DNA of 53,441 nt from an uncultured Mordavella sp. (GCA_902406105.1 CABPCP010000011.1:1-53441), one strand, 5' to 3'; shown: positions 8,923-18,237, counted from the first letter of the stretch. Numbers and translations: made by a program. Notes: generated by a model not told the origin, from the sequence alone.

Positions 8923-9633
8923 ATGGCAATGCTTACGATCAAAGACCTGGAAGTCTACTATGGCGTGATCCAGGCAATCAAAGGGGTTTCCTTCGAGGTA
9001 AACCAGGGAGAAGTGATCGCTCTGATCGGCGCGAACGGCGCGGGTAAGACGACAATCCTCCATACTATTACCGGATTGATCGCTCCTAAAAACGGCTCCG
9101 TATTGTTCGAAGGAAAAGAATTGACTAAGACTCCGGCGCATAAGATCGTGTCTCTTGGCATGGCCCACGTGCCGGAAGGAAGAAGAGTTTTCGCGGATCT
9201 GAGCGTATACGAAAATCTGAGGATGGGCGCTTATACTAGAAAGGACAGGGCCGAGATCGAAGAAACCCTGGAAAAGGTTTATGAACGGTTCCCAAGATTG
9301 AAGGAAAGAAGAAATCAGATGGCAGGGACGTTAAGCGGCGGGGAGCAGCAGATGCTTGCCATGGGCCGGGCGCTGATGTCCAAGCCGAAGATCCTTTTGA
9401 TGGACGAACCATCTATGGGCCTGTCTCCGATCATGGTAAATGAAATCTTCTCTATCATCCAGGAAGTCAGCGACAGCGGAACCACCGTGCTTCTGGTGGA
9501 GCAGAACGCCAAAAAGGCTTTGGCCATCGCGGACAGAGGATATGTTCTGGAAACCGGGAATATTGTGCTGGAAGGGAAAGCTTCTGACCTGTTAAATAAC
9601 GATTCCATCAAGAAAGCGTATTTAGGCGAATAG
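8923..9633 (+). CDS. livF: Branched-chain amino acid ABC transporter ATP-binding protein LivF
   Basis: A 236-residue ABC ATPase with Walker A GANGAGKTT, signature LSGGEQQMLAMGRAL, Walker B ILLMDEPSMGLSP and LLVEQNAKKAL as the H-loop region (Q instead of H, normal for LivF). VPEGRRVF is the LivF-type segment. It starts 12 bases after livG and ends 13 bases before a cytidylate-kinase-like gene. Confidence 0.95.
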   Translation: MAMLTIKDLEVYYGVIQAIKGVSFEVNQGEVIALIGANGAGKTTILHTITGLIAPKNGSVLFEGKELTKTPAHKIVSLGMAHVPEGRRVFADLSVYENLRMGAYTRKDRAEIEETLEKVYERFPRLKERRNQMAGTLSGGEQQMLAMGRALMSKPKILLMDEPSMGLSPIMVNEIFSIIQEVSDSGTTVLLVEQNAKKALAIADRGYVLETGNIVLEGKASDLLNNDSIKKAYLGE

Positions 9634-9646
9634 GGGGATATGTCTT

Positions 9647-10267
9647 ATGGATAACATAGTAATTACGGTGGCCAGGCAGTACGGCAGCGGCGGAAAGACT
9701 ATCGCTGCTATGCTGGCAAAGGATCTGGGGATCAACTGCTACAGCAGAGAGATTCTTAAAATGGCTTCTGAAGAAAGCGGTATTAATGAACGCTTATTTG
9801 GACAGGCGGATGAGCGTTTGAAGATCAGCAGCTGGTTCAAGGTATTGAAACGGCCTTATGAGGGAGAACTATTATCTCCTGAAAGCAGTGGATTTGTGTC
9901 TGACGAGAATCTGTTTAATTACCAGGCAAAGATCATCAAGGATCTGGCCCAGAAAGAGTCCTGTGTGATCGTAGGGCGCTGTGCTGATTATGTGCTGCGG
10001 GATTACCCCAATGTAATGAGCGTCTTTGTCCACGCGGATAAAGAGTTCTGTCTGGAGCGGTCTTTGGAACGCAACAGCATGACTCGGCCGGAGATGGAAA
10101 AGTTTATTGAGAAAACGGATAAATACCGGGGAGATTTCTATCGGTACTATACCGGACATCAATGGGAGGACGCAAGGAATTATGACCTCTGCCTGAACAG
10201 CGGAAAGCTGGGCTTTGAGAAATGTGTGGAAGCTATCAAAGGATATATGAAGGTACGCTTTGAATAA
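9647..10267 (+). CDS. Cytidylate kinase-like family protein (paralogue 1)
   Basis: This 206-residue protein belongs to the cytidylate-kinase-like P-loop group widespread in gut Clostridia. It begins ITVARQYGSGGKTIAAMLA, a nucleotide-kinase P-loop variant, then YSREILKMASEESG and a conserved CVIVGRCADYVLRDYPNVMSVFV core. The C-terminal part has RYYTGHQWEDARNYDLCLNSG, also typical. The true substrate of the group is not established; housekeeping CMP kinase is a different gene (cmk). It lies 13 bases after livF, so it is probably cotranscribed with the importer. A second member lies at 39526-40170. Confidence 0.85.
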   Translation: MDNIVITVARQYGSGGKTIAAMLAKDLGINCYSREILKMASEESGINERLFGQADERLKISSWFKVLKRPYEGELLSPESSGFVSDENLFNYQAKIIKDLAQKESCVIVGRCADYVLRDYPNVMSVFVHADKEFCLERSLERNSMTRPEMEKFIEKTDKYRGDFYRYYTGHQWEDARNYDLCLNSGKLGFEKCVEAIKGYMKVRFE

Positions 10268-10294
10268 GCCCCTTAGAATAGGAACGAATAAAGT

Positions 10295-11707
10295 ATGCTT
10301 GAACAGATACCTGTAACAGAACCAGAAAGACAATATTATTTTATAGAAAAAGCCAAAGAACTGGTAAAAGAAAGAGAGGAGACGCTTGGGCGTCCCCTTT
10401 CTTATGCGGTGGTCACCTTCGGCTGTCAGATGAATGCCAGAGACTCCGAGAAGCTTCGGGGCATCCTTAAGGCCGTGGGATACCAGGAGGCGCCGGAGGA
10501 ACAGGCGGATTTCGTCATTTACAACACCTGTACCGTCCGGGAAAATGCCAATTCCAGGCTCTATGGAAGACTGGGGCAGCAAAAGCCCAGGAAGAAAAAG
10601 AACAAAGAAATGATGATCGCCCTTTGCGGCTGTATGATGCAGGAACCTCAGGTGGTCGAGAAATTAAAGAAAAGCTATTCCTTTGTAGATATTATCTTCG
10701 GAACTCACAATATCTACAAATTCGCGGAACTTCTGGCCACTCGCCTGCAGTCTGGAAGAATGGTGATCGATATCTGGAAAGATACGGATAAAATCGTGGA
10801 AGACCTTCCCAATCAGCGGAAATATCCTTTCAAATCCGGCATCAACATCATGTTTGGCTGCAATAATTTCTGCAGCTACTGCATCGTCCCTTATGTAAGA
10901 GGCCGCGAGAGAAGCCGGAAACCAGATGCGATCATAAAAGAGATCCGCCGGATGGCGGAAGACGGCGTGTCGGAGATCATGCTCCTTGGCCAGAACGTAA
11001 ATTCTTATGGGAAGACATTGGATGAGCCAATTACGTTTGCGCGGCTTCTGGAGAAAGTGGAAGAGGTGGAAGGCATCCACAGGATCCGTTTCATGACTTC
11101 TCATCCCAAAGATTTATCCGATGAACTGATCCAGGTGATGGCCAAGTCTAAGAAAATCTGCCGTCATCTCCATCTGCCGGTCCAGTCGGGAAGCACCCGG
11201 ATCCTGCGGAAGATGAACCGGCGCTATACCAAGGAACAGTATCTGGAACTGACAGAGAAGATCCGGGAGGCTATACCGGACATTTCACTGACTACGGATA
11301 TTATCGTAGGATTTCCGGGAGAGACGGAAGAAGACTTTCAGGAAACCTTGGATGTAGTGCGCCGGGTCCGTTATGACAGCGCGTTTACCTTCCTTTATTC
11401 CAAGCGGACCGGAACGCCTGCCGCCGTAATGGAGGATCAGGTTCCGGAAGAGGCGGCGAAGGAACGTTTCAGCCGGCTCCTTGATGAAGTCCAGACCATT
11501 GCGGCCCAAACCTGCGCTGTCCACGAAGGGACGACCCAGGAAGTACTGGTAGAAGCAGTCAGCGACCATGACCCAGAGATGGTGACGGGAAGACTCAGCA
11601 ACAATCTTCTGGTCCATTTCCGGGGGGATCAAAACCTGATCGGCCAGTATGTGGACGTTGACTTAAAAGAATGCAAAGGCTTCTATTATCTGGGAGAAAA
11701 GAAGTAA
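10295..11707 (+). CDS. miaB: tRNA (N6-isopentenyladenosine-37-C2)-methylthiotransferase MiaB
   Basis: MiaB adds the methylthio group to i6A37 of tRNAs and is a radical SAM enzyme with two iron-sulfur clusters. The 470-residue protein has the N-terminal methylthiotransferase domain (FGCQMNARDSE, then TCTVRENA and CGCMMQ, supplying three cysteines), the radical SAM cluster CNNFCSYCIVPYVRGRERSR, and a C-terminal TRAM domain. An N-terminal extension of about 40 residues precedes the domain, as in other Firmicutes. MiaA, which makes its substrate, is encoded in the same region at 16986. Confidence 0.96.
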   Translation: MLEQIPVTEPERQYYFIEKAKELVKEREETLGRPLSYAVVTFGCQMNARDSEKLRGILKAVGYQEAPEEQADFVIYNTCTVRENANSRLYGRLGQQKPRKKKNKEMMIALCGCMMQEPQVVEKLKKSYSFVDIIFGTHNIYKFAELLATRLQSGRMVIDIWKDTDKIVEDLPNQRKYPFKSGINIMFGCNNFCSYCIVPYVRGRERSRKPDAIIKEIRRMAEDGVSEIMLLGQNVNSYGKTLDEPITFARLLEKVEEVEGIHRIRFMTSHPKDLSDELIQVMAKSKKICRHLHLPVQSGSTRILRKMNRRYTKEQYLELTEKIREAIPDISLTTDIIVGFPGETEEDFQETLDVVRRVRYDSAFTFLYSKRTGTPAAVMEDQVPEEAAKERFSRLLDEVQTIAAQTCAVHEGTTQEVLVEAVSDHDPEMVTGRLSNNLLVHFRGDQNLIGQYVDVDLKECKGFYYLGEKK

Positions 11708-11728
11708 ATTCCACCTATATTCTAAACG

Positions 11729-11774
11729 CAAAACGCTCAAACTATGTAGTAAAACATATATAGTGAGGGCGTTT
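11729..11774 (+). terminator. Imperfect terminator-like hairpin after miaB
   Basis: AAAACGC near 11731 pairs with GCGTTTTT near 11767-11774, and ACTATGT pairs loosely with ACATATATAGT in between, giving a long imperfect stem that ends in a run of T. The 3' arm contains GAGGG, the only candidate ribosome binding site for the next gene (ATG 11779), so the structure may also limit its translation. Confidence 0.55.
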
Positions 11775-11778
11775 TTAC

Positions 11779-12213
11779 ATGAAAGAATACTGTAAAGGAA
11801 AGAAAATCAGTGAATATTTATTCCTATGGGCGGCTGGCGGCTGCCTCTACTATAATTTCGAATTGTTTTTCCGCGGATTTTCCCACTGGAGCATGTTTGT
11901 GCTCGGCGGGATCTGCTTTGTCTTTTTTTATGTCCAGGGAAAAATGCTGCGCTGGCAGGATCCTCTCTGGAGGCAGGTCCTGCGATGTGTAGTATTTGTA
12001 ACTTCTCTGGAATTTATCACGGGGATCATCGTCAACAAATGGCTCCATCTGAATGTATGGGATTATACAGGGATGCCGTTTCAGATCCTGGGACAGATCT
12101 GTCTGCCGTTTATGATCATTTTCTCCGGGCTGAGCGCCATTGGAATCATCCTGAGCGGATATCTTTCTCATTGGATCTATGGAGAGCCGAAACCAGACCT
12201 CCATGTATTTTAA
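11779..12213 (+). CDS. Putative CmpB-like membrane protein (putative ABC transporter permease family)
   Basis: A 144-residue membrane protein with four or five predicted hydrophobic segments and the motif series LFFRGFSHWSMFVLGG, then FITGIIVNKWLHLNVWDY. These match the family annotated as putative ABC-transporter type IV (CmpB-like), common in Clostridia and of unproven function. No ATPase or partner gene is adjacent. The ATG lies directly behind the miaB hairpin and has only a weak binding site inside that hairpin. Confidence 0.7.
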   Translation: MKEYCKGKKISEYLFLWAAGGCLYYNFELFFRGFSHWSMFVLGGICFVFFYVQGKMLRWQDPLWRQVLRCVVFVTSLEFITGIIVNKWLHLNVWDYTGMPFQILGQICLPFMIIFSGLSAIGIILSGYLSHWIYGEPKPDLHVF

Positions 12214-12248
12214 GGAGAGACGGCAAAGCGGCGCCTGAGAATTAATGC

Positions 12249-12277
12249 TTTCTTATTTTGAGGAAAAATGCTATAAT
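12249..12277 (+). promoter_or_regulatory. Possible promoter of mutS-mutL
   Basis: A perfect TATAAT (12272-12277) lies 48 bases before the mutS start. The -35 at 17-base spacing is poor (TTTCTT, 12249-12254). It is the only promoter-like element between the CmpB-like gene and mutS. Confidence 0.5.
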
Positions 12278-12324
12278 GGAATGTAAAATCGCAATGGAAT
12301 TTTCTACAGAAGAGGAGATCGAAT

Positions 12325-14991
12325 GTGGCTGAACTGACACCAAATATAGAAGAACTGACGCCGATGATGCAGCAGTATATGAAAACGAAAGAAGAATACA
12401 AAGACTGTATCCTGTTCTATCGCCTGGGGGATTTCTACGAAATGTTTTTCCAGGATGCGGTGACCGTCTCAAAGGAACTGGAGCTGACCCTGACCGGAAA
12501 AAGCTGCGGCCTCAAAGAGCGGGCGCCCATGTGCGGCGTCCCTTATCACGCTGTAGACGGGTACCTCAACCGTCTGGTCTCCAAGGGCTATAAAGTGGCG
12601 ATCTGCGAACAGATGGAAGACCCGGCGACAGCAAAAGGCCTGGTCAAACGAGAAGTGGTCCGTATCGTGACGCCGGGGACGAATCTTGACACCCAGGCGC
12701 TGGATGAGACCCGGAATAATTATATCCTGTGTGTAGCTTACATTGCCGACCGGTACGGCGTCTCTGTGGCGGATGTGACGACGGGGGATTACTTCATGAC
12801 CGAGCTGGATACCGGTGAAAAGCTGTTTGACGAGATCTATAAATTCATGCCCTCAGAGCTGATCTGCAATGAGGCTTTTTATATGAGCGGCATGGATCTG
12901 GACGACTTAAAAGACCGGCTGGGGATCGCGGTCTATTCTCTGGACCCTTGGTATTTTGATGATGACGGCTGCCAGAAAGCCTTGAAAGAACACTTTCAAG
13001 TCAGCAGTATGGAGGCGCTGGGTATCGCTGGGTATGACTGCGGCATCATTGCCGCCGGCGCTCTTCTGGAATATCTCAAGGAGACTCAGAAGACGTCTCT
13101 TTCCCATATGTCCAGACTATCCTTCTATACCACAGGGAAATACATGATCCTGGATAGTTCTACCAGACGGAATCTGGAGCTTTGCGAAACCCTTCGGGAG
13201 AAGCAGAAAAAAGGTTCTCTTCTTTGGGTGCTGGATAAAACCAAAACGGCTATGGGCGCAAGGCTTCTGCGCAAGTACATAGAGCAGCCTTTGATCGACC
13301 GGGAAGCTATCGAACAAAGGCTAAACGCGGTAGAAGAATTAAAAGAAAACGCCATTTCCAGAGAAGAGATCCGGGAATATCTGTCTCCGGTGTATGATCT
13401 GGAACGGCTGGTAGGAAAGATTACATATCAGTCGGCGAATCCCAGGGATCTGAAAGCTTTTGAGACTTCTCTTTCCATGCTTCCCCATATCAAATACCTC
13501 CTTAGCGAGATGAAGAGTCCTTTTTTGCGGGAGATCTTCGAGGAAATGGACACTCTGGAGGACCTGTGCGGTCTGATCCAGTCGGCGATCAAAGAAGACC
13601 CTCCCATCGCCATGAAGGAGGGCGGGATCATCCGAGACGGATATGATGAAGAAGTGGATCGTCTGCGCAGCGCCAAATCAGACGGCAAAGAGTGGCTGGC
13701 TCAGCTGGAAGAGCAGGAACGGGAGAAAACAGGGATCAAAAATCTGCGCATCCGCTATAATAAAGTATTTGGATACTATCTGGAAGTGACCAATTCTTTT
13801 AAAAATCTGGTGCCGGACTATTATACCCGGAAACAGACCCTGGCCAACGCGGAACGATATATCATCCCGGAACTAAAAGAGCTGGAGGATACAATCCTTG
13901 GCGCGGAGGACAAGCTTTACGCCTTGGAATACCAGCTCTACTGTGAAGTGCGGGACCGTATCGCCGCGGAGGTGCTCCGGATACAGGCTTCTGCCAAAGC
14001 GGTGGCCAAGACAGATGTATTTGCTTCTCTTGCGCTGGTCGCCGAGCGGGGCGGCTATGTCCGGCCAAAGATCAACGAAAAAGGTGTGATCGATATCAAG
14101 GATGGCCGTCATCCGGTAGTGGAGAAAATGATCCCTGAGGATATGTTCATCGCCAACGACACCTATCTGGATGACAAGAAGAAGCGGATTTCCATTATCA
14201 CAGGACCCAATATGGCGGGAAAATCTACATACATGAGGCAGACAGCCTTGATCGTGCTGATGGCCCAGATCGGGTCTTTTGTACCGGCTTCCCACGCCAA
14301 CATCGGTCTGGTAGACCGGATTTTTACCCGGGTGGGCGCATCCGATGACCTGGCCTCCGGGCAGAGTACCTTTATGGTAGAAATGACAGAAGTGGCCAAT
14401 ATCCTTCGGAACGCTACCAGCAAAAGTCTCTTGATCCTGGATGAGATCGGCCGCGGGACCAGTACTTTTGATGGGCTGAGCATCGCCTGGGCCGTGATCG
14501 AGCATATCAGCGACAGCAGGCTTCTGGGGGCAAAGACGTTATTCGCCACCCACTACCACGAATTGACCGAGCTGGAGGGCAAGATCGACAATGTGAACAA
14601 TTACTGCATCGCGGTTAAAGAAAAAGGGGACGATATCATCTTCCTCCGAAAGATCGTCAAAGGCGGAGCGGATAAAAGCTACGGCATCCAAGTGGCCAGG
14701 CTGGCCGGTGTGCCAGACTGTGTGATCAACCGCGCCAAAGAGATCGTGGAAGAATTGGTCCACGCCGATATTACTACGCGGATCAAGGATATTGCCGCTC
14801 ACGGCCATGAGCCGAAGATCAAAACGAAAAAGTATGACGAGGTGGATCTGGCGCAGATGTCTCTTTTTGACACAGTCAGAGACGATGACATCATCCAGGA
14901 GATCAAGGATCTGGACCTTGGCAACCTGACTCCCATCGATGCTCTGAACACCTTATATCAGCTTCAGAACAAATTAAAAAACAGGTGGTAA
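12325..14991 (+). CDS. mutS: DNA mismatch repair protein MutS
   Basis: MutS recognises mismatches and small loops as a dimer. The 888-residue product has the mismatch-contacting FYEMF motif near residue 40, connector and lever domains, a clamp, and the ATPase domain with GPNMAGKSTYMRQ (Walker A), DEIGRGTSTFDG (Walker B) and TLFATHYHEL. The start is GTG 12325, served by GAGGAG; an ATG overlapping it by two bases is out of frame. mutL follows after three bases, so both repair proteins are co-expressed. Confidence 0.97.
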   Translation: MAELTPNIEELTPMMQQYMKTKEEYKDCILFYRLGDFYEMFFQDAVTVSKELELTLTGKSCGLKERAPMCGVPYHAVDGYLNRLVSKGYKVAICEQMEDPATAKGLVKREVVRIVTPGTNLDTQALDETRNNYILCVAYIADRYGVSVADVTTGDYFMTELDTGEKLFDEIYKFMPSELICNEAFYMSGMDLDDLKDRLGIAVYSLDPWYFDDDGCQKALKEHFQVSSMEALGIAGYDCGIIAAGALLEYLKETQKTSLSHMSRLSFYTTGKYMILDSSTRRNLELCETLREKQKKGSLLWVLDKTKTAMGARLLRKYIEQPLIDREAIEQRLNAVEELKENAISREEIREYLSPVYDLERLVGKITYQSANPRDLKAFETSLSMLPHIKYLLSEMKSPFLREIFEEMDTLEDLCGLIQSAIKEDPPIAMKEGGIIRDGYDEEVDRLRSAKSDGKEWLAQLEEQEREKTGIKNLRIRYNKVFGYYLEVTNSFKNLVPDYYTRKQTLANAERYIIPELKELEDTILGAEDKLYALEYQLYCEVRDRIAAEVLRIQASAKAVAKTDVFASLALVAERGGYVRPKINEKGVIDIKDGRHPVVEKMIPEDMFIANDTYLDDKKKRISIITGPNMAGKSTYMRQTALIVLMAQIGSFVPASHANIGLVDRIFTRVGASDDLASGQSTFMVEMTEVANILRNATSKSLLILDEIGRGTSTFDGLSIAWAVIEHISDSRLLGAKTLFATHYHELTELEGKIDNVNNYCIAVKEKGDDIIFLRKIVKGGADKSYGIQVARLAGVPDCVINRAKEIVEELVHADITTRIKDIAAHGHEPKIKTKKYDEVDLAQMSLFDTVRDDDIIQEIKDLDLGNLTPIDALNTLYQLQNKLKNRW

Positions 14992-14994
14992 AAG

Positions 14995-16989
14995 ATGAAC
15001 AAGATTCAAATACTGGATCCGATAACTATAGATAAGATCGCGGCTGGGGAAGTAATTGAGCGGCCGGCCTCTATTGTAAAAGAACTGGTGGAAAATTCCA
15101 TTGATGCCGGAGCTACCGCCGTTACGGCAGAGATCAGAGAAGGCGGGATAGCTTATATCCGCATCGCTGACAACGGGAGCGGGATCGACAAATCTCAGGT
15201 CCCATCCGCCTTCCTGCGTCATTCCACCAGTAAGATCCGTACAGCGGAAGATTTGTCCCATATCGGGTCTTTAGGCTTCCGAGGCGAGGCTCTTTCCAGT
15301 ATCGCCGCCGTTTCCCAGGTGGAATTGATCACCAAGACGGAAGAGGAAACCTTTGGAACCAGGTACCGGATCGCGGGAGGAAAAGAAGAAAGCCTTGAGG
15401 ATACAGGCGCTAAAGACGGCACAACCTTTGTTGTCCGCCAGCTTTTCTACAATACGCCCGCAAGGCGCAAGTTTTTAAAGACAGCCATGACAGAAGCAGG
15501 GCACGTGGCAGATCTGATGACCCGCCTCGCCTTATCCCGCCCGGAGATTTCCTTCCAGTTTATCAACAATGGGCAGTCCAAACTCCACACCTCCGGGAAT
15601 GGAAATCTAAAGGACGTGATCTACCATGTATACGGCCGAGAGATCACGGCAAATCTCTTGAAAGTAGAGTATGAAAAAAACGGCATCCGGATCAGCGGCT
15701 TCCTTGGAGCGCCTCTTATTTCCAGAGGGAACCGCAATTTTGAAACATATTTCATCAACGGCAGATACATCAAAAGCCAGGTGGTCTATAAGGCGATCGA
15801 AGATGGATATAAAGACTTTACCATGCAGCACAAGTATCCCTTTGTAGTACTGCATATAGAACTGGACGCAGAGACGGTGGATGTCAACGTCCATCCGGCC
15901 AAGATGGAACTGCGCTTTGGCAGCCAGCAGGAAGTCTACAACGCGGTGTTTGAGGCCGTAGACCAGACGCTTCACGGAAGAGAACTGATCCCGGAAGTGG
16001 GACTGGACGCGCCGGAAGAGCCCAAACCAGCTCCAGCGGTCCAACCAGCTCCTGCTGCCCAACCAGCATCCGGCGTTGACTTCCAAAGCAGCATTCAGAA
16101 GCAGCAGCCTTCCGGCGAGCGGGATCTGAACTATTTTATGGAAGAAATGAAGAAAAGAGTCCGTTCCTATCACCAGCAGAATTCTTCCGCTGAGGTGCGA
16201 AAACAGGGGGACCTCTATAAACCAGGCCGTCAGATGGACCGAATCCGTGAAGCGGCCGCATATGCGGCCGCGCGGCCGAAACAGACACAAGAGGCGGGAG
16301 ATGACCCGGCGCCAAAAGCCGAAACCGCAAAAACAGTCGGCCAGGAAACAACGAGAGAGCCTCGGCAGATGGAACTATTCGAGGATCATCTGCTAAAAGG
16401 GCAGGAACGGCCGGGTTATCGTCTGGTAGGTCAGATTTTTGAAACCTACTGGATCGGGCAGCTGGGTGATAAGATGTACATTATCGACCAGCACGCGGCC
16501 CATGAGCGGGTACTGTATGAGCGGACTTTAAAAGGGATGCAGACACGGGAATTCACTTCACAGATGATCAGCCCGCCTATCATCTTGAACCTGACTATGC
16601 AGGAAAGCGAACTGTTAAAGACTTACATGGACCAGTTTACCCGGATAGGATTCCAGTTTGAAGAATTCGGCCAGGAGTCTTACGCCGTCCGGGCAGTGCC
16701 TGGGAATCTCTTTGGGATCGCTAAAAAAGAACTGCTTTTGGAGATGTTGGACGGATTATCAGATGAGCTCGCGCGCCATCACCGGACAGATCTGATCGAC
16801 GAAAAGATCGCTTCCATGTCCTGTAAGGCGGCGGTCAAAGGGAACATGCGTCTGTCCGCTCAGGAAGTGGATGCGCTCATAGGGGAACTCCTTACTTTGG
16901 AAAATCCTTATCACTGCCCCCATGGAAGGCCCACGATCATCTCCATGTCCAAGCGGGAACTGGAAAAGAAATTCAAGAGGATTGTATGA
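14995..16989 (+). CDS. mutL: DNA mismatch repair protein MutL
   Basis: A 664-residue MutL with an N-terminal GHKL ATPase (DKIAAGEVIERP, NSIDAGA, GFRGEALSS), a variable Pro/Ala- and charge-rich linker (about residues 340-470), and a C-terminal dimerisation/endonuclease domain. The nuclease motif DQHAAHERVLYE and the zinc-site motif CPHGRP are both present, so this is the nicking type found in organisms without MutH. Within the linker DNA there is a 20-base perfect palindrome (16252-16271). The stop overlaps the miaA start. Confidence 0.97.
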   Translation: MNKIQILDPITIDKIAAGEVIERPASIVKELVENSIDAGATAVTAEIREGGIAYIRIADNGSGIDKSQVPSAFLRHSTSKIRTAEDLSHIGSLGFRGEALSSIAAVSQVELITKTEEETFGTRYRIAGGKEESLEDTGAKDGTTFVVRQLFYNTPARRKFLKTAMTEAGHVADLMTRLALSRPEISFQFINNGQSKLHTSGNGNLKDVIYHVYGREITANLLKVEYEKNGIRISGFLGAPLISRGNRNFETYFINGRYIKSQVVYKAIEDGYKDFTMQHKYPFVVLHIELDAETVDVNVHPAKMELRFGSQQEVYNAVFEAVDQTLHGRELIPEVGLDAPEEPKPAPAVQPAPAAQPASGVDFQSSIQKQQPSGERDLNYFMEEMKKRVRSYHQQNSSAEVRKQGDLYKPGRQMDRIREAAAYAAARPKQTQEAGDDPAPKAETAKTVGQETTREPRQMELFEDHLLKGQERPGYRLVGQIFETYWIGQLGDKMYIIDQHAAHERVLYERTLKGMQTREFTSQMISPPIILNLTMQESELLKTYMDQFTRIGFQFEEFGQESYAVRAVPGNLFGIAKKELLLEMLDGLSDELARHHRTDLIDEKIASMSCKAAVKGNMRLSAQEVDALIGELLTLENPYHCPHGRPTIISMSKRELEKKFKRIV

Positions 16990-17927
16990 TGATGAAAAAA
17001 CCACTGATCGTGCTTACTGGTCCTACCGCCGCCGGAAAGACCAGACTTTCTCTCCGGCTGGCGAAAGCTTTGGGCGGAGAGATCATTTCCGCAGATTCCA
17101 TGCAGGTCTACAGGCACATGGATATCGGAACGGCAAAGATTTCCCGAGAGGAAATGGATGGAATTCCCCATCATCTGATCGATGTGCTGGAACCTTCGGA
17201 AGAATTCAATGTGGTAAGATTCCAGGATATGGCCCGCCAGGCCATGGATCAGATCTATGAGGCCGGCCATATTCCCATCGTGACCGGGGGGACAGGATTC
17301 TATATCCAGGCTCTTCTCTATGATGTTGATTTTCACGAACACAAAGAAGAAAGCGGACTGCGCCGCAGTCTCGCTCATCTGGCGGAAACAGAAGGGAAAG
17401 AGGCTCTTCACCAAAGACTTTCTCAGGCAGACCCGGAGTCTGCCAAGAAGATTCATCCCAATAATGTCAAGCGGGTCATCCGGGCGCTGGAATTCTACGA
17501 AGAGACGGGGATTCCGATCTCCCGGCACAACGAGGAAGAACGAAAGAAATCTTCCCCCTACCGGTTTGCTTACTTTGTCCTGACAGATGAGCGCTCTCAT
17601 CTCTACAGCCGGATCGACAGACGGGTGGATCAGATGATAGAAGACGGACTGGTGGAAGAAGTCCGCAGTCTGAGAAATAAGGGGTATACAAAAAATATGG
17701 TCTCGATGCAGGGCCTTGGATACAAAGAGATCCTCGCCTATCTGGAAGACGATTGTTCTTTGGAGGAAGCGGTCTACCGGATCAAACGGGATACCAGGCA
17801 TTTTGCCAAACGCCAGATCACATGGTTTAAACGGGAGCGGGATGTGATCTGGATCAATCAGAAAGATTTCAATTACGATGAAGATTTGATCTTACAGAAA
17901 ATATTAAACGAGTGGGAGGGAGTATAA
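16986..17927 (+). CDS. miaA: tRNA dimethylallyltransferase MiaA
   Basis: MiaA transfers dimethylallyl to A37 of tRNAs reading U-initial codons. The 313-residue protein has a P-loop GPTAAGKTRLS, then IISADSMQVYRHMDIGTAK, IVTGGTGFYIQALLY and QITWFKRERD, all family signatures. Three ATG codons in a row begin at 16986, overlapping the end of mutL; AAGAGG upstream gives the site. It supplies the substrate for MiaB encoded earlier in the same region. Confidence 0.97.
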   Translation: MMMKKPLIVLTGPTAAGKTRLSLRLAKALGGEIISADSMQVYRHMDIGTAKISREEMDGIPHHLIDVLEPSEEFNVVRFQDMARQAMDQIYEAGHIPIVTGGTGFYIQALLYDVDFHEHKEESGLRRSLAHLAETEGKEALHQRLSQADPESAKKIHPNNVKRVIRALEFYEETGIPISRHNEEERKKSSPYRFAYFVLTDERSHLYSRIDRRVDQMIEDGLVEEVRSLRNKGYTKNMVSMQGLGYKEILAYLEDDCSLEEAVYRIKRDTRHFAKRQITWFKRERDVIWINQKDFNYDEDLILQKILNEWEGV

Positions 17928-18220
17928 TGCTGCAAAAAATCTTTCGGAGAAATCAGTTTTTGAAAAAAATGAATACACTGCTGGAGTTATATTCCTACAG
18001 TCAGAACGCCAAGACTACATACCAGGAACTCCTGGCTCTGGAGCCTTTGATCCGCACAGAGGGAGAGCGGGCGCTTTTCAATCTGAATCGGGCCTCGCTC
18101 CTCTATGATATGCGGCGGTTTAAAGAAGCGGCGGATATTCTTCTGGATATCCCGCCTTTAAATCCGGAATTTGATTCCAGATGCGCCCAGATGAAAACAA
18201 AGGTTATGGAAGCGATGTAA
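17927..18220 (+). CDS. Small helical-repeat-like hypothetical protein in the hfq position
   Basis: A 97-residue protein starting at ATG 17927, which overlaps the miaA stop (TAATG) and is served by GGGAGGG. It is basic at the N-terminus (LQKIFRRNQFLKK) and then reads like two helical hairpins, with NLNRASLLYDMRRFKEAADILLDI resembling a TPR unit. I do not recognise a named family. In many Firmicutes hfq lies directly after miaA; this product has no Sm fold motif. Function unknown; strict coupling to miaA is the only hint. Confidence 0.7.
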   Translation: MLQKIFRRNQFLKKMNTLLELYSYSQNAKTTYQELLALEPLIRTEGERALFNLNRASLLYDMRRFKEAADILLDIPPLNPEFDSRCAQMKTKVMEAM

Positions 18221-18237
18221 GAAAGGAATAAAAGAAC

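Noticed and set aside
13873..14505. Long antisense open frame within mutS (210 codons), and similar ones at 9872-10582, 15607-16290 and 4013-4705 on the minus strand
   Set aside because: They lie opposite clear conserved genes, have no ribosome binding site or recognisable domain, and follow from codon composition of the sense strand.
17927..18220. Hfq
   Set aside because: Position is right but the sequence lacks Sm1/Sm2 motifs and is helical rather than beta-rich.
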